Shown here in pieces: positions 1 through 9,504 of a stretch of DNA of 41,907 nucleotides. The DNA comes from Chara braunii. Its lineage: Eukaryota; Streptophyta; Charophyceae; Charales; Characeae. The notes under the pieces are model-generated. The model saw only the letters and a list, made by a program, of their open reading frames with translations. It ran no database searches and was not told where the DNA came from. The stretch is from NCBI GenBank assembly GCA_003427395.1, contig BFEA01000331.1:1338476-1380382 (forward strand). The letters are read 5' to 3'. Each line of letters opens with the position of its first letter. Within the stretch, counting starts at the first letter, position 1. Position numbers and translations under genes: made by a program.

Positions 1-57
1 TGGGGAAGAGAGAGGGAAGACCAAAGATAGAGAGAGGAGCGAGGAGATTGGCGTGGT

Positions 58-540
58 TCATTGGGGACGGGGGAAGGGAACGATGGTAGGAATCACAACA
101 GGCCGCTCGCACGGTGATCGGCGAATACCGTCAAGATCCGATGCAGAGATCGGAATGATGTTATATCCTTCGCGGGCGAGGATGTGCTGCCACACATTGG
201 ACACTTGCTCCGTCCACTCACGCAGCGAGGCCAAGATCTCGGTATGCCTCAGCGGATTGACCGAGCTGATGTCACCGGTGAATCCCGCCACTGTGGCAAC
301 GTGGCTCGTTCGGGGACCCGCTCGTCGATGAACTGCAGTAACCTCCGCGAATACTATCGCGTGAGGGCTTCCTTCTATCCGAAACGCGGCGGCGGCACAG
401 ATACCTTCGTCGCAGAAGAATCGCATCAGACGGCGGAGATCCGTATTGAGCCGAGGGTGACAAACTTGCCGAATTTCTAAGAGGTGGCCACGTGGCTGCC
501 GCAGCTGTAAGTCAAGAACCCGCTTCGTGATAAAACTCAT
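58..540 (-). CDS. Unrecognised 160-residue frame directly downstream of integrase
   Basis: I do not recognise this protein. Its ATG at 540 overlaps the stop of the integrase frame in an ATGA arrangement, which suggests an accessory third ORF of the retrotransposon, possibly translated by termination-reinitiation. The product is about 160 residues, basic at the N-terminus, with a central Cys-and-Ala-rich stretch (FCDEGICAAAAFRIEG) and no clear membrane segment, signal peptide or coiled coil. Nothing resembles an envelope protein. Some gypsy lineages carry extra frames between integrase and the 3' LTR, so position supports element ownership. It could also be a chance open frame, although it covers most of the remaining element. 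Confidence 0.4.
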   Translation of the reverse strand: MSFITKRVLDLQLRQPRGHLLEIRQVCHPRLNTDLRRLMRFFCDEGICAAAAFRIEGSPHAIVFAEVTAVHRRAGPRTSHVATVAGFTGDISSVNPLRHTEILASLREWTEQVSNVWQHILAREGYNIIPISASDLDGIRRSPCERPVVIPTIVPFPRPQ

Positions 541-2330
541 GGCAAGGTCGGAGAGGAGGATGAGGGACAGGAGGAGGGAGAAAGAGGATATAGGGTTAGA
601 TCGTCGTCGTTTTCCTCGCTTTTCGAGGAAGAAGAGGGAGGAAGATCGGAAGGAGGAAGGAGACGAAGGTAGGAGGTATGTCGGACGATGGGGACGGAGT
701 TATGGCTGGCGCTAGCCTCTGGTGCGATGCGCACCGTGTTAGCGCCATTGGGTCCGAGTTCGACAACGCGAAAACAACCAGAGAACTTGGGAGCGAGTTT
801 CCGGTCGCGTGCACATTTACGTTCCTGCACTAGGTCCCCCAATTTATATTTGTACTGGGGCCTAGCATTCCCGTTCCGAGCCTCATAGCTACGGACCTGT
901 CTACCGTGGGCCAGTTCGGTCATCCTTTGCCTTTTCCGGGCTAGCTTCGGAACGGCCCGTTCCATTAAGTCGGCGTACCTCTTGGCCTTGGCTTTGAGGG
1001 CCGTACGCGTGTCTCTACCCCCTGCTTCGACAATTTCCGAGTTACCCCAGTAATCGATATAGGGGAGGCTATTAGTTCGAAGCTGAAAGGGGGTGAACCC
1101 CGTAGACTCGTGAGGGGTGGCCCGGTGGATCCCGACGATCTGATATACGATTTCGGGCCAAGGACGCGTGTCGTGTGCCGCTAAGTTCCTGCGAAGGGCG
1201 GTTTTAATCATACGGTTGGCATTCTCGGCCAACCCGTTCGACTGGGATACGTGGGGTGTCGTATGTCGGAGCGTGATGCCCCTTCGTGCAAGTAGTTCTT
1301 CTACCTCACCTTTAAATTCAGATCTATTGTCGGTTGGAATTTCTTCTGTATCTAGATGGGTATACAGAAACCGTTCGATGTACGTGGCTATTTCTGTGGC
1401 CTTTCGGGTCTTACAGGGATAGACTTCGATGTACTTGGAAAAGTGGTCAATTAATACTAATAAAATAGAATATTCACAGCGGTTTGGGCCAGGTGGCACG
1501 TCAATATTTGTCGTGTCCATACTGACTCGCTGGAAAGGACGCTCTACTTCCGTTGGTACGATCGTGTTTGGTCCCCGTATAGGGGCATGATCAGCGGCAC
1601 AGACTAGACAGTTAGTGACAATGTATTTGATATCATCTCGTTTATTGGACCAGAACCATCGATTCTGGTCTACAGTTGCCTCCGTGACACGTATCGCGAA
1701 ATGAGCGGCCTGTTCCTCGTGAGCAGATCGGATCCAATCGTATCTCTGGAAGGGATGAGGAACCGTCAACCATGAACCCGATCCGTTAGTTTTACGTTTT
1801 TTCAAATGACCGTTGATCCATCGATAATCCCGAGATCTCTCGGTTACCCTACGTCTGTCGTGTTTGGTGAGGTGGCCCAAAGATAACCCCGCTAATTTCG
1901 CCAATAAAATTTTATCTGTCCAAACCTCCGCTCGTCGGTATTTTTCGTCGTATTCAGGGCCGTCCGTACGGGCGGCCTCGAATCGAACCTCCGTGGGGAG
2001 CTTGTTCGTTCTACATAGGGGGCACTTCCATTCCTTGCTATTCGTTCGATATCGTACACAGGCCCCGGACGCGCGATTGACACACGTGGCACATTCTACC
2101 CAATCGACAAACCCAACTTCGAAGGGATGACAGTCGACCCCATAAACCCGTGCAATGCACGTGCAAAAATAACAGAATTTATCGGGGAGGGTGGCAAAGA
2201 AAGCTGAGGAAGTAAGCGGGGCAGAATTAGTAGGAGAAGAAGGGGTTGTGAAGGCAGGCGGAGTAGTCATAATGACACAGGGGAAGAGACGAGACTGAAT
2301 TGGGGAGAGGCAAATTAGTCCTCGTGTCAC
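537..2330 (-). CDS. Integrase region of gypsy pol with an N-terminal PHD-like finger
   Basis: The open frame is 597 codons. It follows in frame after a TAA at 2331, and its first ATG is codon 21 (MTTPPAF). A Cys-rich module occupies about residues 53-106: C53-x2-C56, C80-x2-C83, C91 and C103-x2-C106 with Trp77 (WVEC) and Trp101 (WKCPLC), the layout of a PHD finger. The usual His position holds Ser88. The integrase zinc domain is H204-x5-H210-x30-C241-x2-C244. The catalytic triad is D272 (SMDTTN), D334 (PTDNRSEF) and E369 (GLAENAN), with the normal 34-35 residue D-E spacing. A GPY/F-like C-terminal part follows and the tail is Ser- and Asp-rich. Integrase inserts element cDNA into the chromosome. 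A chromatin-reading finger could steer insertion, which is inference. Confidence 0.85.
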   Translation of the reverse strand: MTRGLICLSPIQSRLFPCVIMTTPPAFTTPSSPTNSAPLTSSAFFATLPDKFCYFCTCIARVYGVDCHPFEVGFVDWVECATCVNRASGACVRYRTNSKEWKCPLCRTNKLPTEVRFEAARTDGPEYDEKYRRAEVWTDKILLAKLAGLSLGHLTKHDRRRVTERSRDYRWINGHLKKRKTNGSGSWLTVPHPFQRYDWIRSAHEEQAAHFAIRVTEATVDQNRWFWSNKRDDIKYIVTNCLVCAADHAPIRGPNTIVPTEVERPFQRVSMDTTNIDVPPGPNRCEYSILLVLIDHFSKYIEVYPCKTRKATEIATYIERFLYTHLDTEEIPTDNRSEFKGEVEELLARRGITLRHTTPHVSQSNGLAENANRMIKTALRRNLAAHDTRPWPEIVYQIVGIHRATPHESTGFTPFQLRTNSLPYIDYWGNSEIVEAGGRDTRTALKAKAKRYADLMERAVPKLARKRQRMTELAHGRQVRSYEARNGNARPQYKYKLGDLVQERKCARDRKLAPKFSGCFRVVELGPNGANTVRIAPEASASHNSVPIVRHTSYLRLLPPSDLPPSSSSKSEENDDDLTLYPLSPSSCPSSSSPTLP

Positions 2331-4673
2331 TTACTGCTTCGACAAAATCTCCACTTGGCCGTACTGAGGTCCAATCTTCTGCTCGGGTTCGTTCCACGGG
2401 ATCACCTCCTCACTTTTCAAAACTTTCTCAGGCCTGTGTAACCGTGTCAATCCATCCGCATTTCCATGTCTCTCGTGCTTCAGATGACGGATGTCAAAGT
2501 CCATGCTCTGCAGCACCGTTGCCCATCGCCCAATCATGCCCGAGTAATCCTTCGACCTCTTCAGAGCCAACAGGGGCTCATGATCAGTCACCAGGGTGAA
2601 TTTTCGCCCATATAGGTAAGCACGAAAGTGGCTGATTCCCCAGAGAGCCGCATAGCATTCTCCCGTCGGAGCAGCGTAGTTGCGCTTGCAGGCGGACACT
2701 GATTTGGACGCATACTCCACCACATTCTCGAGTCCGCTTGGTCCCACCTGGGCAAGGATCGCCGAAATTGCCTCTGGCTGGCAGTCGGTGATTAGAACAA
2801 AAGGTTTTTCGGGATCCGGTCTTATAAGGACTGGAGCCGAAATGAGAGCAGCCTTGAGTTTGGAAAATGCTTGATCGCACTCCGGCGTCTAGATCAACGA
2901 CTGATCCTTGTGCAAGAGATTTGTGAGGGGTCCCGCAATCACCGCGAAGCCCTTGATAAATCTTCGGTAATACGAGGCTAGGCTCAGAAAGGCGCGAACT
3001 TGCGTGATAGTGGTAGGCACTGGCGCGTCCCTGACAGCTGCCACCTTCTGCGGTTCCAGTTGGAGTCCCTTGTCTGTCACCACGTGCCCTAGGAAAGAAA
3101 TGGTGGTGAGGCAAAACTGACACTTCTCAAGCGCCACCTTGAAACCTGCATCTCGTAACGCATGCATTGCCCATTCGATGTGCTGCACGTGTCCCTCATA
3201 AGAACTCGAATACACTAGGATATCATCCATGTACACAATCACGCAATAGTTGATGATGCTCTATGCCAAACGAGTCTTTCGTACAAAATTATGAAAAACC
3301 ATGTTCATGGCTCGCTGAAAAGTTGCAGGAGCATTGCATATACCCATCGGACATCAAATCCATTGCCACGTGCCCTCGAAAAGCACGAACGCTGTTTTTG
3401 GTCGATCTTCCTCTCGGACAAAAAAATGATGGAACCCATGGCGAACATCAAACTTGCCGAAAAATCGAGCACTCCCAATCGCATCCAATAACTCATCAAT
3501 CCGGGGGAGGGGATACACATTTTTAATCGTGATNTCATTCAGCTTTCGATAATCAATGCAAATGCGAATCCCCCCAGTCTTCTTGGGTACTATCACTACA
3601 GGAAAAGACCACGGTCCTATAGCGGGTTCGATCCATCCATTAGCTTCAAACTTCTTAATCCGCTGAAAGGCGGCCGCTCGTTGAGCTGGCGAGTATCGGT
3701 AGGGAGCGCAGCTAATGGGTGGATGGCTTCCCGTGAGAATGGCATGTTCAATTACATTAGTTAACCCAATATCGTTGTCATGCATGCTCAGCACATCTGC
3801 GTAACCATTCAATACACAGATTAACGACTTCCGAAATTCCGCGGAAACATGACTGGGGAGGGGGATCGTTGATTCCCCGTACATATTAAGGGGCATATCG
3901 ATCCAGTCAACCGGCCGTTCCCGCCGCTCATGGACACTAGAGAAAACGGAACTACTAGTGCGAACAGAAAAGACAGGTACTATCATCTGGGACTCAGCGG
4001 GGCTGATCATCTCCGTTTCTTTGGTTTCAGCGTCAGTCTCTGAATCAACCGAAGTCGGTCCCACAGTTAGTCCTGTTAGATCCGTCATTTCTTGCATCAG
4101 ATTCGGCACATCACTTACCGGTGCTTCCGAGTCTTGTTTAATCAAGGCGATGATGACTCCTGTCGTTAACAATGATCGGGGTGGAAAAACAGAGACGTCC
4201 AAATACTGTTCCGTTTGCTGATAACGCGTTCGTAAGGAAAGAGTTCCCTCGTACAAGGTGTAAGGGGGTTCCAAATCATCAGCCAGATTGGAGACTTGTA
4301 ATATGGGTTCCCCGAGGAGGACAGAAGGATTGACCTGGGTTGTTGGAGGCGTAAATGTACTGTCTTCGGAATCCACGTGGAAGCTTCGAGCGATGTTGGG
4401 GTACACTTGAAATTTTTCGGGGGTTTCATGTTTGAAAAGTTCGACCAGATGTTTCCATTCCTCTTTACTGGGCATCTCTTCTTCGTATTCTCGTTCCCTG
4501 ATTCCCTCCCCAAGGCGAGAGGGGAAGCGCTCCTCGGGATCAATGCCTCGGATCATCCCTATTTGGGGTGAGTTGGGAACCCGTTTTATCGTTCGGGTGG
4601 AAACCCACAAGGGAACAGTTTGAGGTTTTCCCCCAGTTTGTGTGAGCACCAGTTGCTTCGAATTGAAATGCAG
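2331..4673 (-). pseudogene. Reverse transcriptase and RNase H of the gypsy element, with internal stops
   Basis: The frame covers the pol linker, RT (about 3900-2950) and RNase H (about 2890-2400). RT motifs visible include the VVIVPKKTGG and ICIDYRKLN block, FGKFDVRHGFHH, and the catalytic YMDDILVYS at about 3233-3207. RNase H shows D (LITDCQ), E (TGECYAALW), D (VTDHEPLL) and the HGNADGLTR tail. Three stops break it: TGA 3354, TAG 3261 and TAG 2889. A fourth, TAA 2331, sits at the RNase H-integrase boundary and may be natural. One ambiguous base at 3534 falls in the RT. The breaks are point stops, not frameshifts, since the frame is the same on both sides. RT copies the element RNA to cDNA and RNase H removes the RNA. 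Confidence 0.85.
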
Positions 4674-5705
4674 TCATGCGCCTACTGCCATCGCCCAAGG
4701 TAATCCCAACAACACAGAATAGGAGCGTACATCTATTACTAGCGCGTTGACAAGGACGTGTACTCGTCCTACCTTTATAACCACGTTTTCGATATTCATT
4801 GTCTCCTCGTCGGCAGAGACATAGTTGTCTTTGCCTGATTGAGGAAGAATGGATCCAAGTCGTCCCGTCTTTTTGACAGTATCTAACGATATGGCTACTG
4901 CAGAAGACCCTGTGTCGATGAGGGCGTTAAACGGATTACCCCAAACTTCGCAGCCACATTCCGCACTTTTCCATAGTACTGGTCGAGCTCGTACGAAGTG
5001 ATCCTTTTCTGCTAAAGAGATGACGGCTACGCGTGCGGCTTCGGGTTCGGGTTCTTTTGTATCTGGCTCGAGGGATGCAACTTCCTCATCTCCTTCCTTC
5101 TTCTTCAACATCCGTTGTATGCGCTGATAGGTGAAGCACTTTTGATTTTTCTGACAATGTTGTAGAAGTTTATCGTTCGCCGCTTCAGATATGGTGAGCA
5201 GATGTCCTACTGGGATAGGTACACGAATATCTAATTGCTTGAGCGTTTTCAACACATCAATATCTCCTGTCAGAAACTGCGGTCCGGGATTGGACTCGCG
5301 ATCAACCCATTTGAGATCATCCTGGGCCGATCGGATCGCTCCGATCATTCCGGTGAGATGAAGATACTCAAGGGGGTCGACTATGTCAGCAGCGTCAGAT
5401 GAGGAAGCTCCTGATGTCGACGCCATTGTCGTCGAGGGGGAAGGCTGCTCCGGGGCGTATGCCACGAGTTCTTTTCCTCGGTCCGTATCCATCAGAGCGG
5501 CCACTCGACCTTGATTAAGGGCGACGGGGGCCGCAACGGGGGGGGGGCTGATTACGTTTCGGCTGCGGACAGTCTCGAGCAAAATGCCCGGGCTGTTCGC
5601 AGTTGAAACATTCGATCTTTCCTGTTGGATTAGCAAACTGGGAAAATTGAGGGGCAAATCCTGGAGCAGGCGGAGAAGGTAAGAGTGGAAACGATGCAGG
5701 GGCAA
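4674..5705 (-). pseudogene. Aspartic protease region of gypsy pol
   Basis: A retropepsin-like domain is visible near the 3' end of this frame: the active-site motif ALIDTGSSAVAIS at about 4925-4890, followed by the second conserved block YSVLLGLPW near 4690. The N-terminal two thirds is a linker rich in charged residues (for example KKKEGDEEVA). The frame ends at a TGA (4674) that lies inside the usual LPW-to-RT linker, because coding resumes in the same frame immediately after it. It overlaps the end of gag in another frame, and the frame change coincides with a run of ten C (5538-5547 on the plus strand as G). The protease normally cleaves the Gag-Pol polyprotein in the particle. Confidence 0.75.
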
Positions 5706-6560
5706 GCCGAGCAGGAGCTGGGTTAGGCTTAATGAGCCTGCTCATTATCTGTTCCAACCGTTCCATATGAGCGGCCTGCATTTGGATTAAGTTGCTCATC
5801 CATTCGGACTGCTTGGTAGTAGCCGTATGGATCATTTGGTCAAGGTGTAGATTGGTTACGGCCGGCGAGGGGGGCTCAGATGAAGGTCCGCTTCTGATGG
5901 CTGCGATCGATTGATTCACCGGGGGAGATGAAGGGAAAGCAGTCGTGATATCGAAAACGATTCCGCTGGGAAGGTCATGGTCGGGGCGACCGCCTGCAAC
6001 CACGATCGCCTTTTAGCCGTTACATCCCGTATGGTATCCGTAATGTCTTCGTCTCCCTGGCTGATATATATTTTTGTATCAGCCAAGTCTAGTTCCAATG
6101 CTTTAGTAATGATAGTCGATAACTGGGTTGTTTTTGGCGGAACCTTTTTCTGCAGTTTCCCTTTCAAGGTCGGATTTCGAAGGTGATCAATAAACAAATC
6201 TCGAGCAGATTTCTCGTCTCGCCCGGATTTATCCAATGTGGTTTGAAATCGATCAACAAAATCGGGTAACAGTTCCCCTGGTCCTTGGTCGATTTTTGAG
6301 CACGTACCAGGCGGCATCTTCACTAACCGTGTCGAATCGAGCCAAGAATGCATGCTTAAAAGTCTCCCAATCTACCCATGTATGCTTTCGGAACCAGTCG
6401 TGTGATGTATTGCGGAGTAGTAAAGTCAGAACACGGGGACGATCGGTTGCGCTGTAATTTGAGCTTCGACAGCTTCCAGCCAAGCCTCGGGATGGGTATG
6501 GTTGGGGAAGAAGGGGAAGGGGGCAGGGATGCTAACGATCATCCTAGTACCGTCCACCAT
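5515..6560 (-). pseudogene. gag (capsid/nucleocapsid) with several frameshifts
   Basis: The likely ATG is at 6560, beginning MVDGTRMIVSIPAPF with a retrotransposon-gag-like WLEAVEAQ about 25 residues in. The frame shifts near 6440, again between about 6353 and 6253, and near an A run at about 6010. Each following piece continues recognisable gag sequence: SHDWFRKHTWVDWETFKHAF, then GELLPDFVDRFQTTL. The last piece holds a nucleocapsid zinc knuckle CFNCEQPGHFARDC (C-x2-C-x4-H-x4-C) near 5610. Gag forms the particle and binds element RNA. The C10 run at 5538-5547 marks where gag and protease frames diverge, so the intact ancestor probably had a fused gag-pol. The homopolymer could also be a sequencing error. 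Confidence 0.8.
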
Positions 6561-6680
6561 TGTTGCGGGTGCAGCCGCACTAGAATGAGACCTGGTTACG
6601 GGGTGATCTCGACAAGCTAGTTGAGGGTCTCTCCTACCTCTCGCCAGTTCGACTTACTATCATCAGAACCGACACGTGTC

Positions 6681-6693
6681 GGCTCCGATACGA
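6681..6693 (-). promoter_or_regulatory. Primer binding site (initiator-Met-like)
   Basis: The minus strand reads TCGTATCGGAGCC here, 11 of 13 matches to TGGTATCAGAGCC, the primer site complementary to initiator tRNA-Met that is common in plant LTR elements. It lies 121 bases before the gag ATG and at the end of the LTR-like block, as expected. The two mismatches and the absence of a clean ..CA LTR end suggest local damage. Confidence 0.5.
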
Positions 6694-6932
6694 ACCTCAC
6701 GCCCTGTGGTGTCTTTCGTTCGGAGTGTTAGCTGTGCGGAAAAGAGGCCCAGAAAAACAGCAAGATGGGGTGTGCCAAGGATTTTTTGGAATTGAGTATG
6801 GGGACACAGACGGAACTGAAATCCCCCGTGTTGGTCCGATGGAGCAAGTCGATCGTTTTTGCACGTCACAAAATGCGCACGCGGTAAAGCGGGAAGAAAG
6901 GGAAAAATCCAAATTCAATCCAAAAAGTATTG

Positions 6933-7454
6933 TCATGCCTCCCACCGGGCTACAGCCCGTCGTTTAGAACAGAACGGCTTGGGCACGCTTCGCGTGTCCC
7001 GTTTTCGTATCAAATCTCGTTGTCGTTCGCTGGTTAGTTCTGAGTCTGACGTGGAGGGTCTTAGCTGCGTGGCTCTTTCTTTATGCTCGTCTTCGCTCCG
7101 CACACGGTAGTGAAAACCCCTGGACTCGTAGCGCTTAAAACGCTGACATTCGGTGCACAGAGTGCGCGGCCAGTGGGGTTCTACTGCCGTCCACGGAATG
7201 ACAATTAACTCATTAAATGACAACAATACCGAGTAAGGTGGGAAGTGCGTATCGATAATAACAAACCCGACTTCTACAAACCCTGAACAGCGGTTGGCCG
7301 GAGGGAAGTAATACTGCCCGCCGATTTGTGCAACGGCTTCTCGTACGTCCCACTCACATACACGTGTCCTTTCCTCACTGTAAGGAAAAGGTCGCGTTGG
7401 GATGGAAGGTACGAGAGGCTGGCGCCCAATCGAAGGGTACTTGTCAGTCCACAT
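6933..7454 (-). CDS. Protein frame inside the LTR, conserved in a second LTR
   Basis: I do not recognise a known family. The ATG at 7454 (MWTD) is the one shared with the copy at 11825, giving 173 residues. Conserved blocks are CEWDVREAVAQIGGQYYFPP, then FNELIVIPW, PHWPRTLCTEC, GFHYR, and EDEHKERAT. The C-terminal third is basic and looks disordered. No signal peptide or membrane segment is seen. The gene sits wholly inside LTR-1, ending 239 bases before the LTR end, and the second copy ends 254 bases before its LTR end. Differences between the copies fall mostly at third codon positions, which favours a real protein. Because an LTR is present at both ends, a frame in it would be carried twice by the element. 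It could be an accessory protein or a captured host domain. Confidence 0.6.
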   Translation of the reverse strand: MWTDKYPSIGRQPLVPSIPTRPFPYSEERTRVCEWDVREAVAQIGGQYYFPPANRCSGFVEVGFVIIDTHFPPYSVLLSFNELIVIPWTAVEPHWPRTLCTECQRFKRYESRGFHYRVRSEDEHKERATQLRPSTSDSELTSERQRDLIRKRDTRSVPKPFCSKRRAVARWEA

Positions 7455-8034
7455 ATCAATCAATCACAAAATATCCTGAGACGTCATTAAGAACAAAAGC
7501 AATTTGCGCGTCCCCCAATCAATCTTTTTGACACAAGAGAGAGAGCAGACACAAATCAACTTGATCACGCATATGGCTACGGGTCCGATCAGTTCAACAC
7601 AACGTAGGTCCCTGGGTGCCTTGTTTCTCAGGGCCGCCTCGTGGCTCGGCTGCTGATGTCGTGCAGCATAAGGCAGATGGCGTGCGCAGTGCAAACAGAG
7701 CTACAGATCTAAACACTCTTGCATTCTCGAAAAAAATCCCGACGATAATCGTCTAATCAACAAAAGAGTCACATATTTCATTCATGCATTCACTGTGGAA
7801 GGTGCAAAAATGAGACATGCACCCGAAAAGATGGGTCGCGTTGCACAGTATACACGCATCCATCGTTCACAAGACAAGAAGGCGGGGTAGGATTACCCAA
7901 GAAACTAATGGAAGAGTTCCGAAAGAAGTTCTTTTACGCAAGGGGAGCGCCCGATTTGCTCCTACTTAGGAGAGAAAGCGAGAGATAATCAATCGAGACA
8001 CATCACCATTCAAAGGTAGAGAAAAGAAAGGGGG

Positions 8035-8058
8035 GGAGAGAGAGAGATAGAGAGAGAG
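8035..8058. repeat. GA dinucleotide microsatellite in LTR-1
   Basis: A run of GA repeats with one interruption (gagagatagagaga). Confidence 0.8.
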
Positions 8059-9385
8059 TCGAGGTAGGTGATGACCAGATCTGGGAGTGACACATTCGAC
8101 ATGACCACCATGCACTCACGCCAAAGGTAAAGACCCGCAACAACAAAGGCGCATTCGCCGTTAATTCCAATATGGCCCCGGGCCAATCACTCACTCAACT
8201 CCAATCATCGAACCTCATACCCGCACCGACGATCCCGGCCGTCGCGTGCTAACTCCCACCACTGCGATCGTCACCCTGCTGTTGTAAGCTCGACACGGTT
8301 CGCCCGGATCCAACAGTCCGTCGTGGCGATCAAGCGCGCAACCGGCCAGCCTATCGTNAACCCGACAGGACTTTCCGACTTGCATCAACACACTCTGCCT
8401 AGCCACTGCTTCCCGGAAGCTGGCTTAGAGTCGAGAACGTAAGAGAGATTTGCGGACGCGCTTGCGGGTTNTATAGTTGCGACAGGAGAGATAGAAAGGG
8501 GAAGATGGCGACAANAAAGNTGAGGTGTAAGAGGAGAAGCAGGAGGAGAAGACTTTGAGAAGAGTGCTCTACGAACGCCATGCTGATCCCTCGGAACTCA
8601 AGGTTCAACCAATCAGATTCGTCGCGCAATAGGAAGGTCCTATCGATCCACGCACCTGATTGGCGAGCGGGAGTTATCGGGGGATCGACCGAACGTCGTA
8701 CGCCAGACTTAGAGGGTGAGAAGAGAAAAGGCGTGAGAGGTGGCGCAAGACGGATCCAAGATTCAGATGATCAAGAAAAGGAAATGGGCGCGCGAAAGGA
8801 AGGCGGGAGAGAGAGAGAGGGAGAAAGAAAAACAGTTACGGGGAGAGAGAAAGAGGAGGGAGAAGGAAAGGGAGCGCGGAAGGGGACGATGCTGGGGACA
8901 GAGAGGAGGAGGCTTTTGCATGCATGGCGCCGTCAACAAAAAAAAAAAAGGTTACCGAAACAGTTGCAGCTGGCTCCTAATTCAAAATTGAAATCACCAT
9001 CTTCGCACGCGAAAAAGCGACGCGGGAAGAGAAAATCCTACGCCTATTCGTGTCTGGTCGAAATTCCGAAAGTTTTCCCCGACGCGCCCAAGAACATTTA
9101 CACACCCAAAAAGGACACGTCGACGTTCCGCTTATCCCGGTATTCCCAACTACCGAGCCCAATTCCCAGCGCGCTCGCTAAGGCGTGCGCAATTTCCCAT
9201 GTATTTCCTGACTTTGCAAAAGGAAAAACAGAACTTAGCAGTCGAAAAAGCTTTCGAAAAAAAAAAAGGAAAATGCAGCACCCGAAAGCAAGAAATCAAA
9301 ACGGGGTTTTTTCTTGGGGTTGGTAGGATATAAGCAAAAGAAAGGGTACGAAAGATAGCTCGGGTTCGTGAAGTGGTTCGTCACA

Positions 9386-9504
9386 CCTGCCCCTGCCCCA
9401 ACCCCACCACCCCTGCTCCCAGGCCACACACCGCCTCCATACCCTGCACCCCCNCCCCCGCCCCCCGCACCTCCAGCCCCGCCCCCGGCCCCGCCCCCGC
9501 AGCT
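9386..9504. other. C-rich low-complexity tract next to the LTR start
   Basis: Plus strand is dominated by CCCC runs spaced by single bases, with one ambiguous base at 9454. On the minus strand it is a G-rich, polypurine-like tract immediately before the LTR-1 start. It could be flanking DNA or the polypurine tract region of another element. No gene is seen. Confidence 0.6.

Larger units (their letters stand above)
58..9385 (-). mobile_element. Ty3/gypsy LTR retrotransposon, decayed, 3' LTR outside window
   Basis: Read from right to left the order is LTR, primer binding site, gag with a CCHC knuckle, aspartic protease, reverse transcriptase, RNase H, integrase. RT before integrase is the Ty3/gypsy order. 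From 5705 to 537 the protease, RT, RNase H and integrase lie in one reading frame of 1723 codons, interrupted by stops at 4674, 3354, 3261, 2889 and 2331. Gag additionally has several frame changes. The element therefore cannot make its full polyprotein, though the integrase part is open. No polypurine tract or 3' LTR is visible before base 1, so the element runs off the window. Confidence 0.9.
6694..9385 (-). repeat. LTR-1, 5' long terminal repeat of the gypsy element (about 2.7 kb)
   Basis: On the minus strand it starts TGTGACGAACC at 9385 and ends next to the primer binding site. Both boundaries recur in the split LTR at 22905-23800 and 26920-28563: TGTGACGAACC at 23800 and a GGGCGTGAGG block near the end. 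The plus-strand relative at 12511-12533 ends GGGCGTGAGG..CGTCACA. Internal matches to the split LTR include the block around 7640-7680 and the block around 8300-8340. The LTR is long, carries an open frame (6933-7454), a GA repeat and four ambiguous bases (8358, 8471, 8515, 8520). The exact 3' end is uncertain because CGTCACA is missing here. Confidence 0.65.

Noticed and set aside
8580-9326. 248-codon plus-strand frame, Arg/Lys/Glu-rich
   Set aside because: It is antisense within LTR-1, purine-rich by composition, lacks motifs and is not preserved in LTR-2.
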